Source: Chloroflexota bacterium (GTDB lineage: Bacteria > Chloroflexota > UBA4733). From it: a DNA stretch of 64,000 nucleotides. Below are positions 13,802 to 23,500 of this stretch, piece after piece (the first letter of the stretch is position 1; every line of letters begins with the position of its first letter). The translations under genes were made by a program, and so were the position numbers. A model generated the notes under the pieces. That model ran no database searches. It saw nothing but the letters and a program-made list of their open reading frames with translations, and was not told the origin of the DNA. The stretch is taken from positions 1-64,000 of the forward strand of contig JAMCTA010000123.1 of assembly GCA_023381895.1 (NCBI GenBank), read 5' to 3'.

Positions 13802-16426
13802 TTAGAGCACGCTACTACTCATGAGGTCGCGGTCTTCCAGAGTGTGCCCGTGTGCCCAGGCGCTACACCACTCCTCCTCTCCGAGCTGCTGTCGCAGGTC
13901 CTCAAGGTGACGCTGAATACGATCAAGGGAATAGCCGCTGGGATCACTCGTGGTAGGAAGCAAGTCCGGTGCCGTGAGCCGGCACTCCGCGGCAGCCAGC
14001 AGAGGCACGGCACGGCGCGGCTTTCCCTCCCGAATCTCCGTCTCCGCCAGTTCGGCTAGGGCAACCGCTGCTCCCCACTCGTGACCTTGCGCCAGCCGTA
14101 GCGACAGACAGCTTGCCAGGCGCTGGTGGGCTTCTCGATACAGCTTGCGCTCTCGCGCGAGGCGACCAAGATTCAGGAGTGTCCACGCTTCGAGATCGCG
14201 CAAGTTCAGGTCTCGGGCAATCTCTAGGCTCTCGAGCAGCAGTCTTCCCGTGCTATTGAGCTGGCGGCGGTGGAGAGCAATCTGAGCAAGGGCACAGAGC
14301 GTGTACCCTTCTCCGCGCCTGTTCCGGCGTTCCCGGTAAAGCTTCAACGCCTCCTCGTAACGTGCCTGGGCGACATCCCAGTTACCCCGGCACGTCGCAA
14401 TGAGACCCAATCCCGCGGTCGCGTGAGCGACGCCGACAGCGTCGCCGGCCTCCTGTGACCGCGCAACGCTGTCGCGTAACAGGGTCTCGGCACGGTCGAG
14501 ATCACCAGCATAGGCTTTCAGTACGCCAAGCTGTCCAAGCCTCTTCGCTTCTCCCAAGCGATCGCCGACCTGCTGGTAGATTTGCAGGCTCTCTGTCAGC
14601 AGTGGCTCGGCTTCACGCTCACGGTTGTGTGTCGCCACTTCCGCAGCGCTCCCAAGTGCCAGCGCAAGATCACGGGGATCCTCTAGGTTCCGGGCCAGAT
14701 TTACGGAGCGCATAAGCAGGTTCCAGGCACGCCGGTGATCACCCTCAGCGAGGGCAATCGTCCCAGCATTGTAGAGGGCGCGTACGTGATCATGGGGAAG
14801 CGTGCTGAGCTCGCTCAAGGCAAGGACCCTCCCCAGCCACTCGTGTGCTTCACTGTAGCGATTACGGGCGTGCCAGTATGGCGTCAGCGCATTGACGAGC
14901 GTGACGAGCTCCTTTGGGCCACTCTGCTTGCTGAACCAATGGAGCGCGGTTCGAAGGTTTCCTTCTTCTCGCTCTAGCGCGTCGTTGCGCTGCTGCCGCT
15001 TCGCAGGGTCAGGTGCGAGAGCATCGCCCTGCTGGGCGAACGCTAGGAAGTACTCTGCGTGGCGCTGGCGAAAGATCGCCTCCTCGCCTTGAGCTCGCAG
15101 CTGCTGGAGCGCATAGAGTCGCACCGTCTCTAGCAGGTAGTAGCGCCTTACCAGAGACTGCCGGCTATCCGCCATGACGAGAGAGCGTGTCACCAGTTGA
15201 ATCAGTATCCGGACGATTGCTGGTTGCTCCAGTCCTCCGCCGGAGCAGATTGCCTCGGCTGCATCGAGATCCCAGCCACTCGAAAACACCGAGAGCCGGT
15301 TCAGGAGCAGCCGCTGAATCTCATCCAGGAGGTCATAGCTCCAGTCAATGGCCGCTCGTAGCGTTTGATGGCGCAGTGGCGCTGAGCGGCTTCCGCCCGT
15401 CAGCAACGCGAACCGCTCGTGCAGCCGCTCAGCGAGCTGACCAACGCTGAGGGCAGACACGCAGCCTGCCGCGAGCTCAAGCGCGAGCGGGACGCCATCC
15501 AGCCTTTCGCATATCTGCACTACGTAGCGAGACGACTCATCATTCAGCGCGAAAGTGGGATCAATGGCACTTGCTCGCTCAACGAAGAGCCTCACCGCGG
15601 CAAACCCAAGAAGCTGCTCTACAGGATAGTCCTTCTCAGAGGGTGGGTATCCCAACGGAAGCAGTCGAAAGAGCACTTCGCCTGCGACCAACAATGGCTC
15701 GCGGCTCGTCACAACGATAGTAAGAGCGGGGCACGTCCGCAGCAAATCGTCCACGAGGCGTGCGCACTCTTGAATCTCTCGCTCACAGCTGTCCAGACAG
15801 AGCAGTGCGTGGGCATCTTCAAGAGCGGCGTGCACGGTCTCCGTGAGAGCAAGCGGTGGCCTCTCCGCTAGATGCAGCGTCTCAGCAACGGCTTGTAGAA
15901 CAGTCGCCGGGCTGACGACAGTACCCAGATCAACCCACCACACGCCATCCGCATACTGCGGGGCTACATCCCAGGCTACCTGCAAGGCGAGATGGGTCTT
16001 ACCAATCCCGGCAGGTCCGGTGACAGTGACGAGGCGGGAATCGCCAAGCAGCCGCTTCAGGTCCGCCACCTCGCTATCGCGCCCGATGAGGTCAGTCAGT
16101 GGTCGTGGCAGTGTGACAGGAGCTATGCCCCCTTGGGCATCCTCGCCTTCCTCGCTCCGTCGCGGATGGCCACGACCCAGTACTCTCAAGGTCTCGGCCA
16201 TCTGTGGGTCAATCTCGAGTGCGATCATGAGCCGCTCGAGAGTCTCCCGGTAGGGCCTGGTTTCCCCCCGCTCCACCTTCTGTAAACCGCGAACGCTCAT
16301 CTCCGCGCGTTCGGCGAGGAGCTCTTGCGTCAAGCCCCGCTCTAGGCGCAGTCGACGCAGCGAGTCTCCAAGCGACTCAGTCGTCTCGCCAAAATGAAGG
16401 TGGGGCGCTCGCACATCAGAACACAC
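13802..16426 (-). CDS. HTH-NB-ARC-TPR transcriptional regulator (AfsR/SARP-like STAND protein)
   Basis: The 874-residue protein begins with an XRE-type helix-turn-helix (about residues 17-75, including RGLTQELLAERAEMSVRGLQ). A STAND NTPase module follows with P-loop GPAGIGKT (137-144), Walker B LLCLDSCE, TSREPL sensor and winged-helix LRAAIDWSYDLLDEIQ. The C-terminal 400 residues are TPR-like helical repeats (LAEGDHRRAWNLLMRS, RLGEAKRLGQLGVLKAYAGD). Such proteins are ATP-driven switches that bind DNA when a ligand or partner releases the NTPase. No target can be named. The gene is monocistronic, flanked by the island remnant and an otherwise empty upstream stretch. Confidence 0.9.
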   Translation of the reverse strand: MCSDVRAPHLHFGETTESLGDSLRRLRLERGLTQELLAERAEMSVRGLQKVERGETRPYRETLERLMIALEIDPQMAETLRVLGRGHPRRSEEGEDAQGGIAPVTLPRPLTDLIGRDSEVADLKRLLGDSRLVTVTGPAGIGKTHLALQVAWDVAPQYADGVWWVDLGTVVSPATVLQAVAETLHLAERPPLALTETVHAALEDAHALLCLDSCEREIQECARLVDDLLRTCPALTIVVTSREPLLVAGEVLFRLLPLGYPPSEKDYPVEQLLGFAAVRLFVERASAIDPTFALNDESSRYVVQICERLDGVPLALELAAGCVSALSVGQLAERLHERFALLTGGSRSAPLRHQTLRAAIDWSYDLLDEIQRLLLNRLSVFSSGWDLDAAEAICSGGGLEQPAIVRILIQLVTRSLVMADSRQSLVRRYYLLETVRLYALQQLRAQGEEAIFRQRHAEYFLAFAQQGDALAPDPAKRQQRNDALEREEGNLRTALHWFSKQSGPKELVTLVNALTPYWHARNRYSEAHEWLGRVLALSELSTLPHDHVRALYNAGTIALAEGDHRRAWNLLMRSVNLARNLEDPRDLALALGSAAEVATHNREREAEPLLTESLQIYQQVGDRLGEAKRLGQLGVLKAYAGDLDRAETLLRDSVARSQEAGDAVGVAHATAGLGLIATCRGNWDVAQARYEEALKLYRERRNRRGEGYTLCALAQIALHRRQLNSTGRLLLESLEIARDLNLRDLEAWTLLNLGRLARERKLYREAHQRLASCLSLRLAQGHEWGAAVALAELAETEIREGKPRRAVPLLAAAECRLTAPDLLPTTSDPSGYSLDRIQRHLEDLRQQLGEEEWCSAWAHGHTLEDRDLMSSSVL

Positions 16427-16788
16427 AGTGACCTCGCGTCTTGATCACCGCCTCGTCGTGAACGTCACCAAGCTTGCCACGTCATCGTAGCACGACCTCG
16501 TTATCCATCCCATCTCGCTCACCTTTCTTTCGTACCGGGGGCCTGTGTCGGGTTCACGGGTCCTCTCCAATCACCAGGAAACACGTGGCGGCCCACGTGG
16601 GGCACGTCACCACCTTCAACGGCGCTCCCACTCAGACGTCGACACGAAGAACTTTCCGGGCAGTGACGCTTTCCACAAGTTCGTCCCAGAGGGCGTCCAA
16701 CTATTCACCTTGTTCGTGGTTCCCAGCCGCTCACTCCCGGACAATCAAGCTGGCAACATAAAGAACAGGGCGAGGAGAGGAGTCAGCA
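16427..16788. other. Intergenic region between the STAND regulator and two small genes
   Basis: No convincing gene is present in these 362 bp. There is an inverted repeat CACGTGG-CGGC-CCACGTG at 16582-16599, which could be an operator for either flanking gene. The last 40 bp supply the purine-rich ribosome site (GAGGAGAGGAG) for the gene at 16789. No confident promoter could be assigned. Confidence 0.4.
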
Positions 16789-16971
16789 ATGCTCCACTAC
16801 ATTGGAATCCCCCAGACGCTCTATGAAGAGCGACTCCGCGAGGCGCGTGAGAGCCACCAATATACTCAGGCGATCCGCACCCGCCGGAACAGCGCCAAGG
16901 CCAGCGGACAGCCTAAGGGAAGCATAAGCATTTTTCGCCGGTTGGTCGGTGCCAAGCGCCGAGCGGCCTGA
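16789..16971 (+). CDS. Small protein, first of a tandem paralogous pair
   Basis: The 60-residue basic protein starts MLHYIGIPQTLYEERLREAR and follows a strong ribosome site (GAGGAGAGGAGTCAGCA). It has a charged N-terminal helix and a C-terminus rich in Lys and Arg (FRRLVGAKRRAA). The next gene encodes a clear paralogue: both share the pattern PQT/GQT-hydrophobic-Y-E-E/Q-R-L-R/Q-E-A-R-E and a basic tail after about 30 residues. No known domain is recognised. The Arg-rich tail could bind nucleic acid or acidic lipid. Both the ribosome site and the paralogy support real coding. Confidence 0.7.
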   Translation: MLHYIGIPQTLYEERLREARESHQYTQAIRTRRNSAKASGQPKGSISIFRRLVGAKRRAA

Positions 16972-17019
16972 TCACAGAAGCCTACCGGCACCATGAGTCG
17001 GAGGAGAGAGGTGGCAAAA

Positions 17020-17187
17020 ATGTTTCCGTTCATCAAAATGGGCCAGACTATCTACCAGGAACGGCTTCAGGAGGCTCGCGAGAACCACCGTACCGCCGCG
17101 GTCGTCCGTTACGAGCGCACCCAGCGGCGCGGGCAGACCTCGAGGTTACTGGCCCTCTTTGGCCGCGCGAGGCCGGCTAGCCACTAG
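17020..17187 (+). CDS. Small protein, second of a tandem paralogous pair
   Basis: ATG 17020 follows GGAGGAGAGAGGTGGCAAAA, which makes it the preferred start (an in-frame ATG at 16993 lacks such a site). The product has 55 residues, starting MFPFIKMGQTIYQERLQEAR and ending LLALFGRARPASH. Aligned with the preceding protein it conserves QT-I/L-Y-x-ERL-x-EARE and the basic C-terminal half. Tandem duplication of a short gene, with both copies kept open and both with strong ribosome sites, suggests selection. The function is unknown. Confidence 0.7.
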   Translation: MFPFIKMGQTIYQERLQEARENHRTAAVVRYERTQRRGQTSRLLALFGRARPASH

Positions 17188-17370
17188 CTACGCGAAGAAC
17201 AGCGGAAGTCCGGGTGCGAGATTAGGGGAGATTCCAGCCTCTGGCGCTCGGGTTCTCCCTGTACACGGTGAGGGAAGTCTCTCGCCGTGCGTGTTCGCGG
17301 TTATGAACAAGGCAGTGGCTAGAAGCGCACCCGAATCCGTGTGCCTTCCTGTGGTCCGTGACCCCAACCT

Positions 17371-18285
17371 TCACGACGATCGAGTCCACGAGCTTCGCAC
17401 TACCTCACTGAAGGTGCGCATGAGCGCTGTGGGACGGCGTGACTCAACCTTCACCAAGGAGAAGTAGCGGCGCAAATCAGCGTCTTGGAGTGGTACCAGG
17501 GCGAGCTTACCGCTCAGCAAGCGCTCTCCCACAATCGACTGCGAGATAATCGTGAGTCCCAAGCCGGCTTCGACAGCGCCCACAATGGCCTCGGGTTCTT
17601 CAATCTCGAGCACGATATTCAGGGTGTTGAGAATTGGCTCCAAGGCTCGCTCTGCCAGGGCACGAGTTCCAGAGCCCCGTTCACGCATAATGAACGACTG
17701 TCCGCGTAGGTCCCCGATGTCGACGCTCCTCTGGTGACACAGTGGATGATCAGGTGGTCCCACGAGCACGAGTGCGTCCGTCCGCAGCCGCTCAACCTCG
17801 AGCTCCGCGCTGGTGACCTCCCATTCAACGAGCGCCAAGTCGAGTCCGTGCGCCAGCAACATGTGTTCGATAGCCATGGTGTTGTCTATTCTGAGCTCGA
17901 GGTCTGCACGCGGGAGTGCCTGGTGGAAGCGCGACAATACCGGCCCGAGCGCATATCCACCAATCGTGCGGGTGGCTCCGAGTCGTAGCTTCCCTCTTCC
18001 GCCCCGCTGATACTCCTGCATCTCGTCATCGAGGTCGCGTAGGCCGACGAGAATGGCTGCGGTTCGCCGCGCAAGACGCTCGCCTGCGTCGGTCAGTTGC
18101 ACTCGCCGCCCGACCAGATCCACGAGCGGCACTCCCAGCCGGCGCTCAAGCTCTCGTACGTGATATGTCACCGAAGGCTGTGCGACGCCAAGCTCCTCGG
18201 CTGCCCGCGTAAAGTGCCGCCAGCGTGCTACAGCGTCAAATACCTGAAGTTCTACAACTGTAAGCATTTCATATAGACAATCCAT
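17371..18285 (-). CDS. LysR-family transcriptional regulator (CysB/CbbR-like)
   Basis: The 304-residue protein has the LysR N-terminal winged helix: VVELQVFDAVARWRHFTRAA and the recognition helix AQPSVTYHVRELERRLGV. A linker helix and a periplasmic-binding-like effector domain with LRLGATRTIGGYALGPVL follow. ATG 18285 or ATG 18267 could be the start; neither has a clear ribosome site. LysR regulators usually control a neighbouring divergent gene, but the gene behind its start is on the same strand and ends with a terminator, so the target is not obvious. The effector is unknown. Confidence 0.9.
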   Translation of the reverse strand: MDCLYEMLTVVELQVFDAVARWRHFTRAAEELGVAQPSVTYHVRELERRLGVPLVDLVGRRVQLTDAGERLARRTAAILVGLRDLDDEMQEYQRGGRGKLRLGATRTIGGYALGPVLSRFHQALPRADLELRIDNTMAIEHMLLAHGLDLALVEWEVTSAELEVERLRTDALVLVGPPDHPLCHQRSVDIGDLRGQSFIMRERGSGTRALAERALEPILNTLNIVLEIEEPEAIVGAVEAGLGLTIISQSIVGERLLSGKLALVPLQDADLRRYFSLVKVESRRPTALMRTFSEVVRSSWTRSS

Positions 18286-18372
18286 GGAATCGCAATGTTT
18301 CCGCTATTGGTAATGGTATTCTCGCTGATCTCCCGGAAACAATCCCGTGAACTGGGCAATCTGTCTCAAACG

Positions 18373-18406
18373 AGAGAGGTCTGAGGGTTCTCCCTCAGAC
18401 CTCTCT
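18373..18406 (-). terminator. Intrinsic terminator of the RND efflux operon
   Basis: A perfect 15-bp stem with a TTCT tetraloop (on the plus strand) lies 26 bp after the stop of the adaptor gene on the minus strand. The arms are 18373-18387 and 18392-18406. The T-tract beyond it on the minus strand is short (TCGTTTGA). The length and perfection of the stem support termination. Confidence 0.8.
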
Positions 18407-18431
18407 TCACTGCACCTCGAGTTCCAGTGTT

Positions 18432-20513
18432 CTATCCTGGCGCCTTCGCGACGCTGACGTGATCACCATCAACCAACGTGTCCTGACCTTGCATGATGAC
18501 TTCCCATCCGGGTTGCACGCCGGACACGATCTCTGTCAATGTGCCGTTCGAAAGGCCCACGCTCACCGGAACCTGCTTTGCCATCCCATTCTGCACGACA
18601 AAGACGACAGGCTTGCCGCCTCGTTGCACGATTGAGTCACTGGGCACCGCCAAGACATTGGCATGCTCTTCAGGTGTGATGGTGACCGTCGCGAAGGTCC
18701 CCGGAAGTAGGGGAGCCGTGGCGGTGTCAGGTGCGACTTTGACCAAGAATGCTCGACTCTTTGCATCGGCGCTAGGAGCGACGTTGGTCACCTTGCCCTT
18801 GAGGCCCTCGGTCGCCCCAGCGGTCTGAGCATTGATCGTCACCGGCTTGCCCGCGACCATTCCGGCGATCTCTGTCTCAGGCACGTTGATTTCGACGTCA
18901 TCCTCAGGGCTCGCAATGGTGACCAGCGTGGTATTCGGACCGGCCAGAACGCCTCTGGACACATTCTTTTCAGTGATGACCCCGGAGATCGGGGCCGTCA
19001 CTGTAGTGTCCTTCAGGTTTTGTTCCGCCTGATCGTAGGCGGCCTTCACTTGATCGACTGCTGCCTGAGCCTGCTCCACGTCTTGCGCTGTATAAGGCTG
19101 CTTAGTGAGAGCAAGCTGTTCTTGGGCGTTTTGCACAGCGAGCTTGGCCTGTTCGATGTCCTGGACGGTGTAAGGATTCTGTACGAGGTTGAGGTTTTGC
19201 GTCGCTTGCGTGACAGCAGCCTGCGCCTGAATTGCAGCGTCCTTCGCTACTTGCAAGTCTTGCGGTGATGCCGGATGCTCTGCAAGGGTGAGCGCCGCCT
19301 GGGCCGACTGCACTGCCGCTTGGGCTTTGGCAAGATCCTGTGCCGATCCAGGCCGCTCGGCAATGGCAAGCTGAGCCCTTGCCACGCTCACGGCATCCTG
19401 AGCCTGTGCCACATCCTGACTTGTGTATGGGTGCTCAGCCTGTTGCAGCGCCGCCTGGGCCGACTGCACTCCCGCTTGAGCTCGCTGGAGGTCCGTCGCG
19501 CTGGGCGGCTGCTGCGCCTTCTGGAGATTGGCAATGGCCTCATCGACAGACGACTGCGCCGCATTCACCTGGGCATTCGCAGCGTTGCACGCTGCTTGCG
19601 TGCCAACCGTGCCAAACCCAGCTGGTTTGCCAACTTGCGCACAGGTCGAGTCGCGACTGATCTGCGCAGCATTGAGATTGTTCTTCGCAATCTCCACCGC
19701 CTGCTGAAGCGGCACCAGATCCGCAGCGCTCGGTCCATTCCGAAGGGCTGCCAGCTGGGCTTGAGTGGTAAGCACCTGTGCCTGAGCCTGACTCACAACC
19801 TGAGGGCGAGGACCGGCTTGGATCGTCGAGAGTCTCTGCTTTGCCTCATCAAGTGCAAGCTGCGCCTGGGCCACCTGCTGTGGACGGCCCTTCTGAAGAG
19901 CCTGAAGGTTTTGCTCAGCCGTCACGAGCTGCGCCTTGACTTGCTCAATGGTCTCCGGACGGGGATGCACCAGTGAAGCCACCTTCTGCTCGGCAGCATC
20001 AGCCGCTGCCTGGGCGCTCCGCACGCTGGCCTCGGCGCTGGCGATATTCGCCGGCTTCGGACCATTCAACATCGCCTGCAGCTTCGACTTGGCCACATCA
20101 ACGGCAATCTGCGCCTCGGCCACTTGCTCTGGACGTGGGCCAGCCTTGATCGCATCGAGTTTCGCCTGAGCTTGTTCCAGAGAAGCCTTCGCCTGCTCCG
20201 CGGCCAGCTGTTGTTGCGTCTGATCGAGCTGCGCCAGCATTGCACCCTCCTGAACTTTCTGCCCTACAGAAACGTTCAGCGAGAGCACGCGGCCAGCTTG
20301 ACGGGGTTGAACGTCTACCGAAGACACAGGAACTACCGAGCCCGTAAAGGTGAAGGTAGTGCCCACGGTCGCCCGCTGGACGCTGGCGACTTGCACCGGA
20401 TTGGCGGGGATCTTCACCGCTGCTGACGATGCCGTGCCTCCGGCACATCCAGACAGCAACACCAGGGTCAAACCTACCGCTGCCATAGCAGCGCGACGGT
20501 CTCGGTACATCAT
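18432..20513 (-). CDS. RND/HlyD-type periplasmic adaptor lipoprotein with extended repeat coiled coil
   Basis: The 693-residue protein begins with a lipoprotein signal (LTLVLLSGCAGG, lipobox Cys at about 22). An adaptor half-hairpin (VDVQPRQAGRVLSLNVSVGQ) follows, then about 400 residues of Ala/Gln-rich helix, and then the second lipoyl half (DTTVTAPISGVITEKNVSRG) and the beta-barrel and MP domains. The helical part is built from roughly a dozen degenerate repeats of 24-35 residues of the type AQAAVQSAQAALTLAEHP, each broken by a Pro-containing turn. Normal adaptors have one hairpin of 60-150 residues. It starts 3 bp after the RND pump stop, behind GAGGAGGG, so it is the pump's partner. The odd repeat region is described in the findings. 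Confidence 0.88.
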   Translation of the reverse strand: MMYRDRRAAMAAVGLTLVLLSGCAGGTASSAAVKIPANPVQVASVQRATVGTTFTFTGSVVPVSSVDVQPRQAGRVLSLNVSVGQKVQEGAMLAQLDQTQQQLAAEQAKASLEQAQAKLDAIKAGPRPEQVAEAQIAVDVAKSKLQAMLNGPKPANIASAEASVRSAQAAADAAEQKVASLVHPRPETIEQVKAQLVTAEQNLQALQKGRPQQVAQAQLALDEAKQRLSTIQAGPRPQVVSQAQAQVLTTQAQLAALRNGPSAADLVPLQQAVEIAKNNLNAAQISRDSTCAQVGKPAGFGTVGTQAACNAANAQVNAAQSSVDEAIANLQKAQQPPSATDLQRAQAGVQSAQAALQQAEHPYTSQDVAQAQDAVSVARAQLAIAERPGSAQDLAKAQAAVQSAQAALTLAEHPASPQDLQVAKDAAIQAQAAVTQATQNLNLVQNPYTVQDIEQAKLAVQNAQEQLALTKQPYTAQDVEQAQAAVDQVKAAYDQAEQNLKDTTVTAPISGVITEKNVSRGVLAGPNTTLVTIASPEDDVEINVPETEIAGMVAGKPVTINAQTAGATEGLKGKVTNVAPSADAKSRAFLVKVAPDTATAPLLPGTFATVTITPEEHANVLAVPSDSIVQRGGKPVVFVVQNGMAKQVPVSVGLSNGTLTEIVSGVQPGWEVIMQGQDTLVDGDHVSVAKAPG

Positions 20514-20516
20514 ACG

Positions 20517-23500
20517 CTACCCTCCTCTGCGAAGTGTGACTTCTTCGGTCACCGCACGAGCCCCATCTAATGGTGACATCGCAAGGCTCTGCTGCGGAAC
20601 ACTGAGCGCCGCCAGCTCCTCTGGTTCCAGCTCCCGTGGTGCGACAAGCCGGGCTACCAGCCGCTTGATCTGCTCTTGGAGGTCGTCGAAATACGTATAC
20701 ATCGCCGGTACAAACAGCAGTGTCAGCAAGGTCGAAGTGAGAAGGCCACCAATGAGTACAATCGCCGCTGCCTTCAACAGCTCCGATCCTGCCTCAATCC
20801 CAATCGCGACAGGCACAAGAGCGAAGATCACCGAGAACGTCGTCATCACAATTGGCCGGAGTCGCGTAGGCCCGGCTTCGCGAAGAGCTTCGAGCCTCGA
20901 GTATCCGCGCTTTCGCAACGTGTCAGTATAGTCGACGAGTAGGATTGCATTCTTACCGACGAGGCCGACGAGTAAGAAGAACCCCAGTGCAGAGAAGAGC
21001 GTAAATGGTGTTCCGGTGATGGCCAGTGCACCCAGCGCTCCGAAGAGAGCCAGCGGAAGCGACACCAGCACAGAGAAGGGTAGCGTGAAGGAGCGGAAGA
21101 GCAACGTCATCAGCACGTAGATGAGGAGAATTCCAACACCAAGTGATTTGAACAGGTCGCCAAAAGCCGTCACATTGTTTTGGGCTCCGCCACTCAGCCC
21201 TACCGAGTAGCTCGGTGGAACAGGGAGTCGTTGAATCGCAGCGTTCACGTCGTTGATGATAGAGCCTACTGGGCGACCGGAAGCGGAAGCACTGACGGTG
21301 ATACTACGCTGGCGGTTGTAGTGATTGATCTGAAGTGGAGCTGTGCTCTGAACAAAGTGCCCCACCTGACCCAGCTGGACCATCTGACCCGAAGGCGTGA
21401 CTACCGGCAAGAAGGTGAGCTCTCGAGGCGACGATCGAAATGCATCATCGGCCTCAAGCCGGATATCAACATTCGCTCGACCGGGACGCTGATACTCGGA
21501 CACGACATCACCATTCACGGCGAGCTGTAACGTCTGGGCAGCGAGCTGGGCACTCACGCCGAGATCAGCTCCCTTACTGCTGTCGTAGCGAAATACCATC
21601 TGTGGCTGAACGACATCAGTGGAGCTGTTGATGCTGACAGTTCCGGGGATCTTCCGGAGCAGATCCTCCACCTGCTTAGTCAAGGTCGCGAGTGTTGCCG
21701 GATCATCACCGCGAATGTTGACCTGAATCGGCTGTGCCGTGCTATCGCCCGTGAATCCGAAAGCAGTCGGCAGGTTCGTGGTGAAGTGGCTACCCGGCAG
21801 CTTGGGATCAAGGGCAACACGAATACGATCAGCGAGCTGAGCAGACGAGAGCCTGCGCTGCGATGGCGGAACAAGCAAGAACGTAAACGACGCGGTGTTG
21901 TTCGATACACTTGTGTAGTAGTCTCGAATTTCTGGGAACTGTTTCACCTTTGCCACCATCTGCTCTACGACGTGCTGCGTCTCCCGGGCCGCTGTGGTGG
22001 GCGCAAGAGTGAGGCTCGCTCCCACCTGGCTCTGGTCGCCGGTCGGGAAGATGTCGAAGCCAATCCTACCGCTAGTCACGAAGCCGATCGACAGAATCAT
22101 CGAGAGGACACCAATGGCAACCACTGCAGAGCGCGCTCTCAGACGCCTCTCGCCGATCCCCAGCCAGTGGCCCGTCAGGGTCCAGCTGAGGATGCGTTGA
22201 TAGAAGCTCGTGAGGCGCCCGAACCCGTAGTTCCACGCGCGCCCAAACCGAGCAAGCGGACTGTTCCCACTCTGGAGTACCGCTTGAGTAGTGAGAAAGC
22301 GGCTCGCTAGCAGTGGCGTCAAAGTAAAGGAGACGATGAGAGAAGTCAAGGTGGCTGCTGCAATGACAAGGGCGAAGGGAGCAAGAATCTCACCCAATAC
22401 TCCTGGGATCAACGCAATCGGTACATAGACCGCAACATCGACGAACGTGATGGTGATCGCCGCAAACCCAATTTCGCTACGACCATTCAGCGCAGCAAGA
22501 ATCGGCGGTTCCTTGAGGGAAAGGTGACGGTAGATGTTTTCTAGCACCACAATGCTGTCGTCCACCAGAATCCCTACGCTGAGCGTCAGCGCCAACATCG
22601 AAAAGAGATTAAGGTCGTAATGCAGCAGCAGCATCATGCCAATGGCGGTGAGGAGTGAAGTGGGGATGGCGACCAGGACAATGAAGGTGCTTCTCCAGGT
22701 GTGCAGGAAGAGCAAGAGAATGAGACCAGTGGCGATGATTGCTTCAATGAGCGTCCGCTGCACGGTGTTGAACGACTGCTGCGTGTATTCAGCCTGACTA
22801 AAGACGACACTCAAGCGATCGCCGGTAGGTAGGCTCGGCTGCAGACCCTTGATCGTCCTGGCCACTTCCTTGCTGATCAAGAGAGCATTCGCAGTTGGGA
22901 GCTTCGTCACGACTACCGCGACTGCAGGCTTGCTATCTACGCGGATGAACGACGTGTTTCGCTTGAAACCGTCGCTAATCGTGGCGACGTCGCCCAGTCG
23001 CACATTGCCAGCACTCGTGTTCGCGACAACGATATTCGCCAACTGCCGAGGTGAGGTGGACAGCGCATCAAAAATGATGGCAGTATCGGAACGTCCTACC
23101 GGAAGCTGCCCAGCTGGCTGCTCGAGCTGGGAAGACTGAATAGACTGCTGAAGCTGGTTGAGACCGATCTGATAGGCAACGAGCTTCTGTATGTTCGCCT
23201 TGACGTGGATTTCCCGTGCCGATCCCCCCGCAATCTGCACCGATTGAACGCCTTTCAGCGCTTGGAAAGGGCGCTGCAAGCGATTGGTCGCCAGCTGCTG
23301 AAGCTCATCAGACGGTTGCGGTCCAAAGAGTGCAATGACCTCCACCGGGATGGCGCTGGCATCAAAGCGTGTGATGCCCGGGGTGTTCGTGCCGGTCGGG
23401 AACTGACTGCGAACCGAGTTGACGGCCCGCTCCACATCGATAGGTGCCAGGTCTATGTTTGCAGAGGTGGTGAACTGGACATTGACGACCGACAGTCCTT

